Below are positions 20,462 through 29,114 of a DNA stretch of 64,000 nucleotides, one piece after another; position 1 is the stretch's first letter; each line of letters begins with the position of its first letter. The notes below the pieces were generated by a model. It made no database searches and had not been told where the DNA came from. It worked only from the letters and a program-made list of their open reading frames with translations. This stretch comes from Marinilabiliales bacterium. GTDB lineage: Bacteria; Bacteroidota; Bacteroidia; Bacteroidales; ML635J-15. The position numbers and the translations under genes are program-made. Where the stretch lies: contig PKTB01000021.1 of the NCBI GenBank assembly GCA_002869385.1, forward strand, positions 62,001-126,000, given 5' to 3'.

Positions 20462-21571
20462 ATGAAAATATCTCCAAAGACTCATAAAGCAATAATAAGT
20501 TTAGCAATAGCTTTCCTTACATTAATTGCTGGATTTTGGATGAATAAATTTATTATAAAACCTGATTATTCATTAGCTATATTCATAAGTATAAAGATTT
20601 TTCTTTTGATTGTTTCATTTCTTGCCATTATAATCCTTTCATTCTTTATTTATAAACAATCAAAAAGAAAAAAATTACTAAATTTCACATTATGTATTTC
20701 GAGCATACTTACAATTATCATTTTATTGTAACTTGTTTTCACTTTATATACTCCAAGCACAAACGATTTTGGAGATTTTAGCAATAAAATATGGTTAAAA
20801 AAGCATTTTACTCCAATAAACAAACTGGGCTACCGAGACACTGAACCAAAAAACAATCCTGAAAAGAAGAATATTCTTGTAATCGGCGATTCTTTTGTCG
20901 CAGGACATGGAGTCAAAACAGACGAAATGTTTACTAATCTGCTTAAAACTAAATTAGCGATGAATTATTCTATTTTTAATCTTGGTGTCTGCGGCTCTCA
21001 CACTCAAAGAGAATATGACAGTCTTTTAAGCTATCCTGTACAACCTGATATCATTATTCTTGCATACTATCATAATGATATTGAATCAGCAATGAACGCT
21101 AAAGGAATTTCCCCGAACATCACAAATCCAAAAGATGAACTTTGTGCTTTCTCCAGACTATTTGTTAATAATTCGTTGTTTTTCAATTATATGTTTACAA
21201 AATATGCAAAGAGTAAGATATCTGCACAATTTATGGAATCAAAAAACAACGATATTCTTGCATACTTAAACGAAGACCTGTGGCAAAAACAAACAGAATA
21301 TCTTGATAATTTCTACAATTATTCAATTGAAAACAATGTTCGACTAATAATAATCTTTTTCCCTGCAATGGGGGAAGGAATTACTTTTACTCATGAATTA
21401 GCCGGTGTAAAGCTTGAAGAATATTGTATTGACAAAGGCATTCAATATTTAGATTTATATCCCAAAATCCAGAATCTAGAAGTGTACGAAAGAGTTGCAA
21501 ATCCAATGGACCATCATCCTAGTGCTGAGGTCAATTCAATTATCGCTGATTTAATAACCGAAAACTTATAA
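20462..21571 (+). pseudogene. membrane SGNH hydrolase, interrupted by TAA
   Basis: Three hydrophobic segments occupy the first 90 codons and end in a TAA at codon 90 (20729-20731). The same frame continues through LVFTLYTP to the SGNH block I GDSFVAGHG (near 20887), YYHNDIE for block III and DHHPSAE for block V. The stop sits just after a leucine-rich helix, where related proteins usually have LLEL, so GAA to TAA is plausible. Downstream of the stop the first ATG lies after block I, so a truncated product would lack the catalytic serine. The role is probably glycan O-acyl hydrolysis or transfer outside the membrane. Confidence 0.8.
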
Positions 21572-21575
21572 AATT

Positions 21576-22178
21576 ATGATAATCATAGGCGCAGGAAACT
21601 TAGGCAAACATATCATTGATCAACTTGAGCAAGATAACTATCAAGGAGAAATAATTTTCTTCGATGAAAAGCATTATGCAAATATGATTTACAATAAATA
21701 TTCTATTTTGCATAGTTGGGATGATTTTTATAATAAACTTGAAACTACAGATAATGAGTTTTTTATTGCACTTGGAAATCCTAGAATTAGAGAAAAAGTA
21801 CTAAATAAAGTTAATAAAGGTAAATACACCACTCTAATATCAAAACATGCCTGAATTGTTTCAAAATACTCAAGTTTTGGTAATGGCTGTCTGGTACAAC
21901 CGGAATGCTGTATATCACATAATGTAGAAATGGGAACATCCTGTTTACTGCATGCTAATACACTAATCGGACATGACGTAAAAATTAATGATTTTGTTAC
22001 TATTGTATCAAATGTCAATATCTTAAAAGATGTTGAAATTGGTTCATATACAGTGATTAGTCCAAATTCTTTAATTTATCCTGATGTTAAAATCGGAAAA
22101 CACGTTTTTGTTGAACCGGGTGCTGTTGTTAAAGAGAGTGTAGAAGACTACCAAACAGTTAAATTAAAAAATGATTAA
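21576..22178 (+). pseudogene. NeuD/PglD-like sugar acyltransferase, interrupted by TGA
   Basis: The N-terminal half is a small Rossmann-like domain (MIIIGAGNLGKH). After a TGA at codon 93 (21852-21854) the same frame gives a left-handed beta-helix with hexapeptide repeats (IVSKYSSFGNGC, VEMGTS, VKINDF, VEIGSY, VKIGKH). This is the order of NeuD/PglD-type sugar O- or N-acyltransferases, which use acyl-CoA or acyl-ACP. The stop falls at the linker where the helix starts, and its original residue cannot be inferred. The gene follows the SGNH gene by 4 bases and its stop overlaps the convergent radical SAM gene. It could acylate the amino sugar made by the DegT enzyme. Confidence 0.82.
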
Positions 22179-23326
22179 TCCTTTTTGAAGACTCCACCAA
22201 ATGCAGTCATTCTGTTGTAGTTTTTAAAGTTCTTATAAGTTTTCTCTTCTAGTTCTTGAAGTTCCTCCTCAGATAAATCTTCAATAAAACATGTAGGATC
22301 CTCAGCCATTACATCTCCTGATTGATAATAAGCCATTACTCTACAACCACCGCAAGTGTAATTATATTTGCATGTCCCACATTTACCCTTAAGCTTTGTT
22401 CTATCTACAATATTCTTAAATAAATCTGAATTATAAAGAATATCATACAAGCTTTCCTTGTAAACATTACCTCCAGACACATGATCAAGCAACAAAGGAC
22501 ATGGAGCGACTTCTCCCTCAGGATTAATTCCATAAAAAGAGCCAACCCAACAACCAACAGAAGGATTTGTAGGTACTAACGAAACTTCGCGATTCTGTTT
22601 CGAATGTTTAAAATACTCATCTTCATTTAAGAAAAATGGAATATAACTAACATATCCTCTGTAATATTTTAATAATGTTGGATGTATTTTATTTCTCATT
22701 GTTTCCTTATCAAACATCAGGCTGCCACAGTCTGCATTTCTAGGAACAAAAGGAGTTCTGTTGTATGGTAATCTAAGCTTATCAATGTAGCTAATAGTAT
22801 CCTCAAAAGTATCGGCATTGAATTTACCAATTGTAACCACCATATTTATACCGATACCATTTCTCTCAACAAGATTAATTATATCAAGTGTTTTTTTAGC
22901 TTCGTAGTCTCTGGTTTCAATATTTTTTTCGTCAAAGGAATTAACACCAAGTGATAACAATAGATTATCACCAAGAGTATTTTGCAATTTATCAATCATC
23001 TTTTGATTGATTAGCTTACCATTTGTTACCAGAGAAATGCGAAAACCTATATCATTTGCCTCTTTTAGCAAAGTAAAAGCATCTTTTCGAATCAGGAATT
23101 CCCCTCCGCTAAAGTCAATCATTCTGGTACCAAGGTCCCAGGCAGGTTTAAAAACTCTTTCAATAATCTTATTTGTAGGTATATCAGGATATTTTGTTTT
23201 AACATTAGATTTTGTTGAGCAATACTTACAATTCAGATTACAATTGCGTGTCCCTTCAAAATATAATGTATGAAACATTGAATTCATTTTTTTTTTCAAA
23301 GGTACTAAATTGCTAAAATATATCAT
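22175..23326 (-). CDS. radical SAM/SPASM protein
   Basis: The 383-residue protein has CNLNCKYC at C29, C33 and C36, FSGGEF near 72-77, and a C-terminal SPASM region with CWVGSFYGINPEGEVAPC and KCGTCKYNYTCGGCR. This is the usual order, core first and SPASM last, unlike the five SPASM-first proteins in the window. The C-terminal cluster spacing resembles PqqE, NirJ and peptide-maturase families, which modify peptides or tetrapyrroles. No precursor peptide gene was recognised near it. It is a single gene, convergent with the acyltransferase and divergent from the mini fatty-acid operon. Substrate unknown. Confidence 0.9.
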   Translation of the reverse strand: MIYFSNLVPLKKKMNSMFHTLYFEGTRNCNLNCKYCSTKSNVKTKYPDIPTNKIIERVFKPAWDLGTRMIDFSGGEFLIRKDAFTLLKEANDIGFRISLVTNGKLINQKMIDKLQNTLGDNLLLSLGVNSFDEKNIETRDYEAKKTLDIINLVERNGIGINMVVTIGKFNADTFEDTISYIDKLRLPYNRTPFVPRNADCGSLMFDKETMRNKIHPTLLKYYRGYVSYIPFFLNEDEYFKHSKQNREVSLVPTNPSVGCWVGSFYGINPEGEVAPCPLLLDHVSGGNVYKESLYDILYNSDLFKNIVDRTKLKGKCGTCKYNYTCGGCRVMAYYQSGDVMAEDPTCFIEDLSEEELQELEEKTYKNFKNYNRMTAFGGVFKKD

Positions 23327-23392
23327 CTTAAATTATGTATATTTCCACTGTAAAAGATTTTTTTGTGTTTTTGAAATATATACAAATAAATC

Positions 23393-23435
23393 CCACAGTA
23401 GGAGACTTACAATAAGTTTTTCACTAAAACTGTGG
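23393..23435. repeat. nested inverted repeats upstream of the mini-FAS operon
   Basis: CCACAGT (23393-23399) pairs with ACTGTGG (23429-23435); inside the loop ACTTA and TAAGT (23405-23417) form a second small stem. The structure abuts the -33 element at 23437, so an operator or attenuating hairpin is possible. Confidence 0.4.
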
Positions 23436-23436
23436 A

Positions 23437-23467
23437 TTGTATTAATTAAAAACTTTATGTAAGTTTG
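23437..23467 (+). promoter_or_regulatory. Bacteroidota-type promoter of the mini-FAS operon
   Basis: TTG at 23437-23439 and TAAGTTTG at 23460-23467 are separated by 20 bases, matching the -33/-7 spacing of the Bacteroidota primary sigma factor. The ATG is at 23497. This is one of the best promoter matches in the window. Confidence 0.6.
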
Positions 23468-23496
23468 TAGATAATAATTCAGCTTAAGCTAATCAG

Positions 23497-24300
23497 ATGA
23501 ATCAGAAAAAGAGAAAATACGCATTGATCTTAGGTGCAACGGGCAGTTTTGGTTTAGCCAGCGCAAAAATTCTTTCTAAAAAAGGTTTTGATCTTATTCT
23601 TGTTTACAGAGAACTAAAAAGTAGCCTTGAAATAATTAAACCTGAAATAAACAAATTGAAAGAGAAATCAGATGTTCTGGAATTCAATCTGAACATCATT
23701 GATGAAGATAATCAAATGCGAGTTATTGAGGAATTAAAAAAATCATCTAAGATTCGAAACAATATCTCATTCTTACTCCATTCGATAGCTGATGGTAATC
23801 TGAATACAATGTTTGCAAGTGAAGATAATCCGGATAGAAAACTATATCTGCAAGACTTCCAACATACAATTGATTCGATGGGAACTAGTCTTTATAAATG
23901 GACAGATTTACTATTGCAAAATGATTTATTTAGCAGTAATGCTTCTGTACTAGGTCTGACCAGTGAAGGCACAAAAATGGTCTTGAAAGACTATGCTGCC
24001 GTTGCTGCTGCAAAATCGGTAATGGAATCAAATGTAAAGTATATGGCTATTGAACTGGCAGATAAAGGTATCAGAACCAACTTAATTAATGCTGGAATTA
24101 CTGATTCAAAAGCACTTAAAGTATTCCCTGATTATGATAGTTTTATCGAAAAAGCAAAGCAAAGAAATCCAAATAAAAGATTAACTACTGCCGAGGATGT
24201 TGCAAAAGTTATTGCATTTATGGCATCTGAGGAATCGGAATGGATAAATGGTTCTATCATCAATGTTGATGGTGGTGAACAATTACTAAGTATTTATTAG
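23497..24300 (+). CDS. enoyl-ACP reductase-like SDR (FabI-like)
   Basis: The 267-residue short-chain dehydrogenase has a nucleotide-binding GATGSFG at 13-19, the LLHSIAD segment at 93-99 that is typical of FabI, and catalytic Y166/K173 in a YxxxxxxK pattern. The C-terminal INGSIINVDGG is usual for this superfamily. FabI reduces the trans-2-enoyl-ACP double bond; with a dehydratase, a ketosynthase and an ACP directly downstream, that reaction is the best guess. A 3-ketoacyl-ACP reductase role is possible because no separate FabG is in the operon. The TAG stop abuts the next ATG. Confidence 0.78.
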   Translation: MNQKKRKYALILGATGSFGLASAKILSKKGFDLILVYRELKSSLEIIKPEINKLKEKSDVLEFNLNIIDEDNQMRVIEELKKSSKIRNNISFLLHSIADGNLNTMFASEDNPDRKLYLQDFQHTIDSMGTSLYKWTDLLLQNDLFSSNASVLGLTSEGTKMVLKDYAAVAAAKSVMESNVKYMAIELADKGIRTNLINAGITDSKALKVFPDYDSFIEKAKQRNPNKRLTTAEDVAKVIAFMASEESEWINGSIINVDGGEQLLSIY

Positions 24301-24738
24301 ATGGAAATAAATAAGAAAATATTAGAAGCATTACCTTATGGTCCCGATTTTTGTTTCGTTGATTCAATAGAAAATGTTGACGATAAAACAATAACGGGAA
24401 CATTTACATATCATAAGAATTTACCTTTTTATAATTCACATTTTAAAAACAATCCATTAGTCCCCGGTGTTATAATGGTTGAGACAATGGGTCAGATTGG
24501 AATGGTTTGTCATCTAATATATCTTACTGATGACTATGAATTTAATTTTATGCCTGTATTGTCTAATATAGAAACAGAGTTTTTTAACAATGCGGAGTAT
24601 GGAGAAAAAATGATAATTAAAGGAGAAAAGATATATTTTAGGCACAACATCCTGAAATCATATGTCGAGATGACAAAAACAGATGGAAGTATAGTTGCCA
24701 GATTAACAGCAAATATTAAAATTATAGAAGCAAAATGA
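24301..24738 (+). CDS. 3-hydroxyacyl-ACP dehydratase-like (FabZ/FabA hot-dog fold)
   Basis: The 145-residue protein follows the FabZ pattern: LPYGPDFCFVDSI near the N-terminus, then SHFKNNPLVPGVIMVETMGQ, in which H47 and E61 take the catalytic positions of FabZ/FabA. It should remove water from 3-hydroxyacyl-ACP. The start directly follows the FabI-like stop codon, and its end overlaps the ketosynthase start by 4 bases, so the genes are translationally coupled. Confidence 0.85.
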   Translation: MEINKKILEALPYGPDFCFVDSIENVDDKTITGTFTYHKNLPFYNSHFKNNPLVPGVIMVETMGQIGMVCHLIYLTDDYEFNFMPVLSNIETEFFNNAEYGEKMIIKGEKIYFRHNILKSYVEMTKTDGSIVARLTANIKIIEAK

Positions 24739-26015
24739 GAAAACGAGTAGTTGTAACAGGTTTAGGGGTTGTTGCTTCAAACGGAACAGGAATTGATAAA
24801 TTCCTAAAAGCAATAAAAGAAGGGCAATCGGGGATTAAATTTCTTCCCGAACTGGAAGAATTAAACTTTGCATGTCAGATTGGTGGTATTCCGGATATTT
24901 CACAAACAGAAGCTCAGGATTTTTTCGATAAATATCAATTCACCGATTCAGGTGATAATGTAAAATACTCGAGTCTTGCAGCAGCTGAAGCGTGGAAAGA
25001 TGCAGGCTTTGAAATTCCTGACCCAATTGAATCGGAAACCGATTACGACAACGGTGTAATTATAGGTGGTGGCGTCGGAAATATTGATATTTTCTCTGAT
25101 AAAATTTTCCCGATGATCTCGGAAGGAAAAGTAAGACGACTGCGAAGTAATATTGCAGAATTTACAATGTTTAGCGCAGCAAGTGCAAACATTTCGTTTT
25201 TATTGGCTCTTGGAAACCAGGTATCCGCAAATTCATCAGCATGCTCAACTGGTGCAGAATCAATAATTCTGGGAGCAGAAAGAATCAGAAACGGACATGC
25301 TAAGAGAATGATAGTTGGTAGCTCTGAAATTGCATCTCCTTATGTTTGGGGTTGCTTCGATTCTATGAGAGTACTTTGCAGAGTTTATAACGACACTCCT
25401 CAACAAGCAAGTCGTCCAATGAGCTCAACAGCTGCTGGATTTGTCCCTGCTGCTGGAGCAGGAGTACTATTACTCGAAGATTATGAAACTGCTGTTGCCA
25501 GAAATGCTAAAATATATGCCGAAATAATTGGGACATCCCTAAATAGCGGAGGTCAAAGAAAAGATGGCTCTATGCAGGCTCCTGGTTATGAAGGAGTACA
25601 ACGTTGCTTAAAAGATTGTATTAAAGATGCTGATATAAGCCCTAATGAGATTGATGCAATTTGTGGACATCTTAGCTCAACAATGGCAGATTCAAGGGAA
25701 ATAAAAAACTGGGCAGAAAGCCTTAACAGATATGGTGATGATTTCCCATATATCAATTCCTTAAAATCTATTACAGGACACTCATTAGGAGCATCAGGAA
25801 CTATCGAAACAATCGCAGCAATTCTGGAAATGCATTATAAGTTTTTGTTTCCTTCGATAAATTGCGAAGAAATTAATCCCGAAATAGAAAAACTAATTTC
25901 AAAAGATAAAATACCTCATCAATTAATCGAAAACATTGAACTTAATACTGTTGCGAAAGCTAGTTTTGGATTTGGTGATATTAACTCATGTTTAATCTTA
26001 AAGAAACTAAAATAA
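24735..26015 (+). CDS. beta-ketoacyl-ACP synthase II-like (FabF-like)
   Basis: This 426-residue thiolase-fold enzyme has the ketosynthase triad: C170 in SACSTGAES, H312 in ICGHLSST and H349 in SITGHSLGASG, with K344 close by. These are the positions of FabF, which extends acyl-ACP with malonyl-ACP. The length is normal. It follows the dehydratase with a 4-base overlap and precedes an ACP gene. A single dedicated ketosynthase inside a glycan locus points to a special acyl chain rather than bulk membrane lipid. Confidence 0.9.
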   Translation: MRKRVVVTGLGVVASNGTGIDKFLKAIKEGQSGIKFLPELEELNFACQIGGIPDISQTEAQDFFDKYQFTDSGDNVKYSSLAAAEAWKDAGFEIPDPIESETDYDNGVIIGGGVGNIDIFSDKIFPMISEGKVRRLRSNIAEFTMFSAASANISFLLALGNQVSANSSACSTGAESIILGAERIRNGHAKRMIVGSSEIASPYVWGCFDSMRVLCRVYNDTPQQASRPMSSTAAGFVPAAGAGVLLLEDYETAVARNAKIYAEIIGTSLNSGGQRKDGSMQAPGYEGVQRCLKDCIKDADISPNEIDAICGHLSSTMADSREIKNWAESLNRYGDDFPYINSLKSITGHSLGASGTIETIAAILEMHYKFLFPSINCEEINPEIEKLISKDKIPHQLIENIELNTVAKASFGFGDINSCLILKKLK

Positions 26016-26017
26016 GA

Positions 26018-26242
26018 ATGGATAAAATACTTAAAATAATAGAGAAATATTCATATAACAAGGAATTGGTACAAAATGCCAAACCTGAATCCAGAATTAT
26101 TGCTGACTTAAAAATAAATTCAACCAGAATTGTAGATATTATTCTGGATATTGAGGAAGAATACGATATTATGATTGATGATGAAGTCATTCCTGGTCTG
26201 ATTACAATTGAAGATTTGATGAAGGTTATTGATGAGAAATGA
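26018..26242 (+). CDS. acpP: acyl carrier protein
   Basis: The 74-residue acidic helical protein has LKINSTRIVDIILDIEEEYDI, with S35 at the position of the phosphopantetheine serine of the DSL motif (here NST) and the following helix intact. The ATG at 26018 is preferred to one 30 bases earlier inside the ketosynthase gene. It is the last gene of the mini fatty-acid operon and would carry the chain made by the three upstream enzymes. The change of DSL to NST is unusual but keeps the serine. Confidence 0.85.
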   Translation: MDKILKIIEKYSYNKELVQNAKPESRIIADLKINSTRIVDIILDIEEEYDIMIDDEVIPGLITIEDLMKVIDEK

Positions 26243-26252
26243 GTTTTCTGTT

Positions 26253-26308
26253 CTCGGTTCTCGATTTTCTCTTTTAACAGTGAACTGCGAACCGAAAACT
26301 GCGAAAAG
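26253..26308. repeat. degenerate heptamer repeat with internal inverted repeat
   Basis: Between convergent genes, 7-base units run CTCGGTT, CTCGATT, TTCTCTT and then TGAACTG, CGAACCG, AAAACTG, CGAAAAG. CGGTTC (26255-26260) pairs with GAACCG (26289-26294), so the same stretch could fold as a two-way terminator. Period seven is shared with the tract at 1010-1097. Confidence 0.5.
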
Positions 26309-26314
26309 TTTAAT

Positions 26315-27661
26315 CTACTCAAACACTAACATCTCAAAATTCTGCTTTAAATTTTCTTTACTCAGTCTACCAAAATGTTCGTAGGCGAAATCTGGAGAGT
26401 ATAATTTTTTAATTTCTAAGCTTAAATCAAAATAATCGCTATTCGGTAATTCTTTAAAAACCGTATTAAGCTTACTCCATACATTTGGATTGTTGGCAAT
26501 ACTGTTGGCAAAAATTAATTGCAGTTTTTTTATTAAATCGTTTTTAGAGATATAATTATCTTTTGATTGCTCACGCAACAAAGCATTTTGACATAGCCTT
26601 TCAATTCTGCTTAAAAGATCTCTATAAACAATCGCATTTTGTTTTTAGAGTTGTGTATCTTCTGGTATTTTTAAATATTTGTACGTTTCGATAATTTCTT
26701 TTAAAGCCTCGCTTGACATAATCCACAAAGCATTAATCAAAGGAAAGCTAACATCACTAAACCATATTTTAGCATTGTTCTTATTTGCATATTTGAGAAT
26801 TTCAAAATACTGGTTCGAATTATCTTTCATAGCGCATGCAGTAATTCCTAAAATCCTATTATTACGTTGAGAATAATCTGCAAAATATTTTACGTTTTTA
26901 TCTAACTTACTAAAAACACCATTTACCCGAATTTCTGAATATATATCAGGGTCAATAGCATCAATAGATATGTTTAAATGAAAGTTGCCTGACTCTAAAA
27001 GCGATTTAATCTCACTGTTTAATATTGTTCCATTAGTTTGAATTGAGATTTTACAATCGGGGTTTGTCTCTAATATCTTTTCCCAGACCTTGTAGTATAT
27101 TCTGTTAAGAAATGGTTCACCACCGCTAAATCTGGCTTCCTTTATATGAGGAATAAATTCAAATACCTGATTTAAAAAATCATCATCAAATATTTCCTCA
27201 TATCCTGTTTTGCATCCTTTTCTAATAGATGATGATGAGTACTCGGAACACATAATACATTCCAGATTGCACTCGGTTGCACTTTTAAAGTACAGTATTA
27301 CAGGATAATCATCATTTTTAGGGTATTCCTCGTAAAGATTTGGATTAACAGAATCGAACATTTTACTTTTAAATGCTGGATAACAAACCTGACAACCATA
27401 AGTAAAGTCTGCTTTTGAGATTTTCTTTTGCAATGCTTGAATCTTATCCGATTTCCAGGCTTGCAACAAGCCTACTTCCGGAAATTTCCCAAGAGAATAA
27501 GAATTATTATGACAACAGACAGTTATATTACCATCGGGTAAAATTCGTAAACTTTTCCAGGGAGCTAAACAAACAGGCAAATTTTTATTTTGCTCTAATC
27601 GCTGAGAATTATATTCTTCAAGTATATCTTTTGACAATATGTATTTGTTCTTTTCTGTCAT
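26315..27661 (-). pseudogene. SPASM-first radical SAM protein, interrupted by TAA
   Basis: The frame has SPASM-like cysteines C31 (CLAP), C49/C50 (TVCCHNN), C90 and C93 (CQVC), the radical SAM core CNLECIMC (C131, C135, C138), FSGGEPF and QTNGT. A TAA at codon 339 (26647-26645) ends the core, but the frame continues for 110 more residues (from KQNAIVYRDLLSR) as a helical tail like those of the four sister proteins. So the natural end is 26315. The original residue may be E or K. The core alone may fold. The ATG at 27661 directly follows the stop of the upstream radical SAM gene. Confidence 0.82.
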
Positions 27662-29008
27662 TTACAAATTAAATGCTACTATGCATAAGTGATAAGCAAT
27701 TGTGTCGGTATCATAATCATCAAATTCCTTCTTAATAATTTTTGATGACATATTTTTAACATAATCAACAAGTTCCTGTCTTATCAATATTTCAGGTATT
27801 TGAGACACTACATCATTTATATTTTCAATTAACTCTTCTTTATTATCAAGTTTTTCCTTAATCAGATATAACAAGGAATCCCTATAATCCTGTTTTTGTT
27901 TAGAGCTAAGTTTCTTCAAATTAAGCTCGTTTAACTTTTCTTTCCAGTTTTCGAGCAATTTAATTAAGGAATTAAACTTATCTAGATTATCTATCTGTTG
28001 CTGATTCTCAGCTGTCTCAAATTTACAATCTTTGTAATACGATACCAGTCCTGACAACTCGTTTAATGGCAAAGACCACAATGCTTGATTCCATGGTTTT
28101 AGAACAGTATTATATGAAAAATCCCAGTTCTTTTCATTGCAATACGAAACTATTTCGGGCATTTCCTTACTGTTAATTTGCATTGGACAAACTGTAATTG
28201 TAAAAATTGTTCCTTTATCCTTACAAATCCTTGCAAATTGTTCAACATTTTCTAGAGTTTGCTCGAACTTCGCTCCTTTTCTTATTTCTTCGTACACTTT
28301 CTTGTTTAGGCTATCCAAAGAAACAGTGATATTAAAATTCCCAGAAATCAGAAGTTTAGCAATTTTGTCATTATAAACTGTACCGTTTGTTGTGATATTA
28401 AAAACTATATCAGGATTAATGCTTAACATTCTTTCCCAAATTCCATAATATGGTTTTATTAGGAATGGTTCTCCTCCTGTAAAAACAGCAACTTTAAGAT
28501 GCTCAATAAAGGGAGTAAGTTGTTCGATAAAGTTTTCGTCATACTGAAACTTGGTCTGTTTTTCCTTAATACCCAAATCCCTTTGAATAGACGATGAAAG
28601 ACTAGCATCACACATAATACACGAAAGATTACATGTATTCTCTAAGGAAAAATCCATTAGGACTGGAAAACCGTTCGAATTTGGCTTAAGATAGTCAAAA
28701 GCCAAGGCATTAACATTAGAAAAATCCCCTGCATAAAATGGATCTGAACAAAATCTGCAAGAATCGGGTATCTCATAGTCTTTCATTTGTTTTCTCATTT
28801 TATCCAATTCAGCACCAAACCAAATATCTTCAAGAGATTTTTCATTTAAATATTGAAAGTCAATATGATGACAACACATCTGCACTCCCCCATTACGATG
28901 AAACCTCAATGCCATAAATGGAGCCTGACAAAAAGCGAAGTAATTTCGTTTCTCACGAAGCTGATTGTATTGCTTTATTATTCTCTTTTTTGTATTGCCA
29001 AACATCAT
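27662..29008 (-). CDS. SPASM-first radical SAM protein
   Basis: The 448-residue protein has SPASM-like C27 (CQAPF), C45/C46 (QMCCHH), C84 and C87 (CRFC), then the radical SAM core CNLSCIMC at C126, C130 and C133, FTGGEPF and TTNGT. The C-terminal 150 residues are helical and charged with one late cysteine. It is the first of two back-to-back minus-strand genes of this kind. A TAAATTTG box lies just upstream (29027-29034). It belongs to the same family as the proteins at 5396, 26315, 29115 and 33198, and no sister is closely identical, so they probably act on different targets. Confidence 0.9.
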   Translation of the reverse strand: MMFGNTKKRIIKQYNQLREKRNYFAFCQAPFMALRFHRNGGVQMCCHHIDFQYLNEKSLEDIWFGAELDKMRKQMKDYEIPDSCRFCSDPFYAGDFSNVNALAFDYLKPNSNGFPVLMDFSLENTCNLSCIMCDASLSSSIQRDLGIKEKQTKFQYDENFIEQLTPFIEHLKVAVFTGGEPFLIKPYYGIWERMLSINPDIVFNITTNGTVYNDKIAKLLISGNFNITVSLDSLNKKVYEEIRKGAKFEQTLENVEQFARICKDKGTIFTITVCPMQINSKEMPEIVSYCNEKNWDFSYNTVLKPWNQALWSLPLNELSGLVSYYKDCKFETAENQQQIDNLDKFNSLIKLLENWKEKLNELNLKKLSSKQKQDYRDSLLYLIKEKLDNKEELIENINDVVSQIPEILIRQELVDYVKNMSSKIIKKEFDDYDTDTIAYHLCIVAFNL

Positions 29009-29026
29009 ATTAAGACTTATACCTTA

Positions 29027-29034
29027 CAAATTTA
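29027..29034 (-). promoter_or_regulatory. -7 box (TAAATTTG) for the minus radical SAM pair
   Basis: A TAnnTTTG match on the minus strand 18 bases before the ATG at 29008. No clear -33 element. Confidence 0.4.
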
Positions 29035-29059
29035 ACAATTAAATTGTCACTAAAGCTTT

Positions 29060-29088
29060 TTGCCATAATTTTTACAATATGCTATAAT
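29060..29088 (+). promoter_or_regulatory. sigma-70-like promoter, TTGCCA-17-TATAAT
   Basis: TTGCCA (29060-29065), 17 bases and TATAAT (29083-29088) lie 26 bases before the ATG at 29115. This fits the proteobacterial consensus, which is not the usual pattern in Bacteroidota, and may be chance in AT-rich DNA. Confidence 0.3.
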
Positions 29089-29114
29089 TATTGTAAATTG
29101 CGTAAAATTAAGTG

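Noticed and set aside
22175..23326. A peptide-maturation system with a precursor peptide beside the radical SAM/SPASM gene
   Set aside because: No short frame with a leader-like sequence and repeats or a cysteine-rich core was seen in the flanking gaps.
29060..29088. Evidence of transfer from a sigma-70 organism
   Set aside because: One TTGCCA-17-TATAAT match in AT-rich DNA can arise by chance, and codon use and gene families do not differ from the neighbours.
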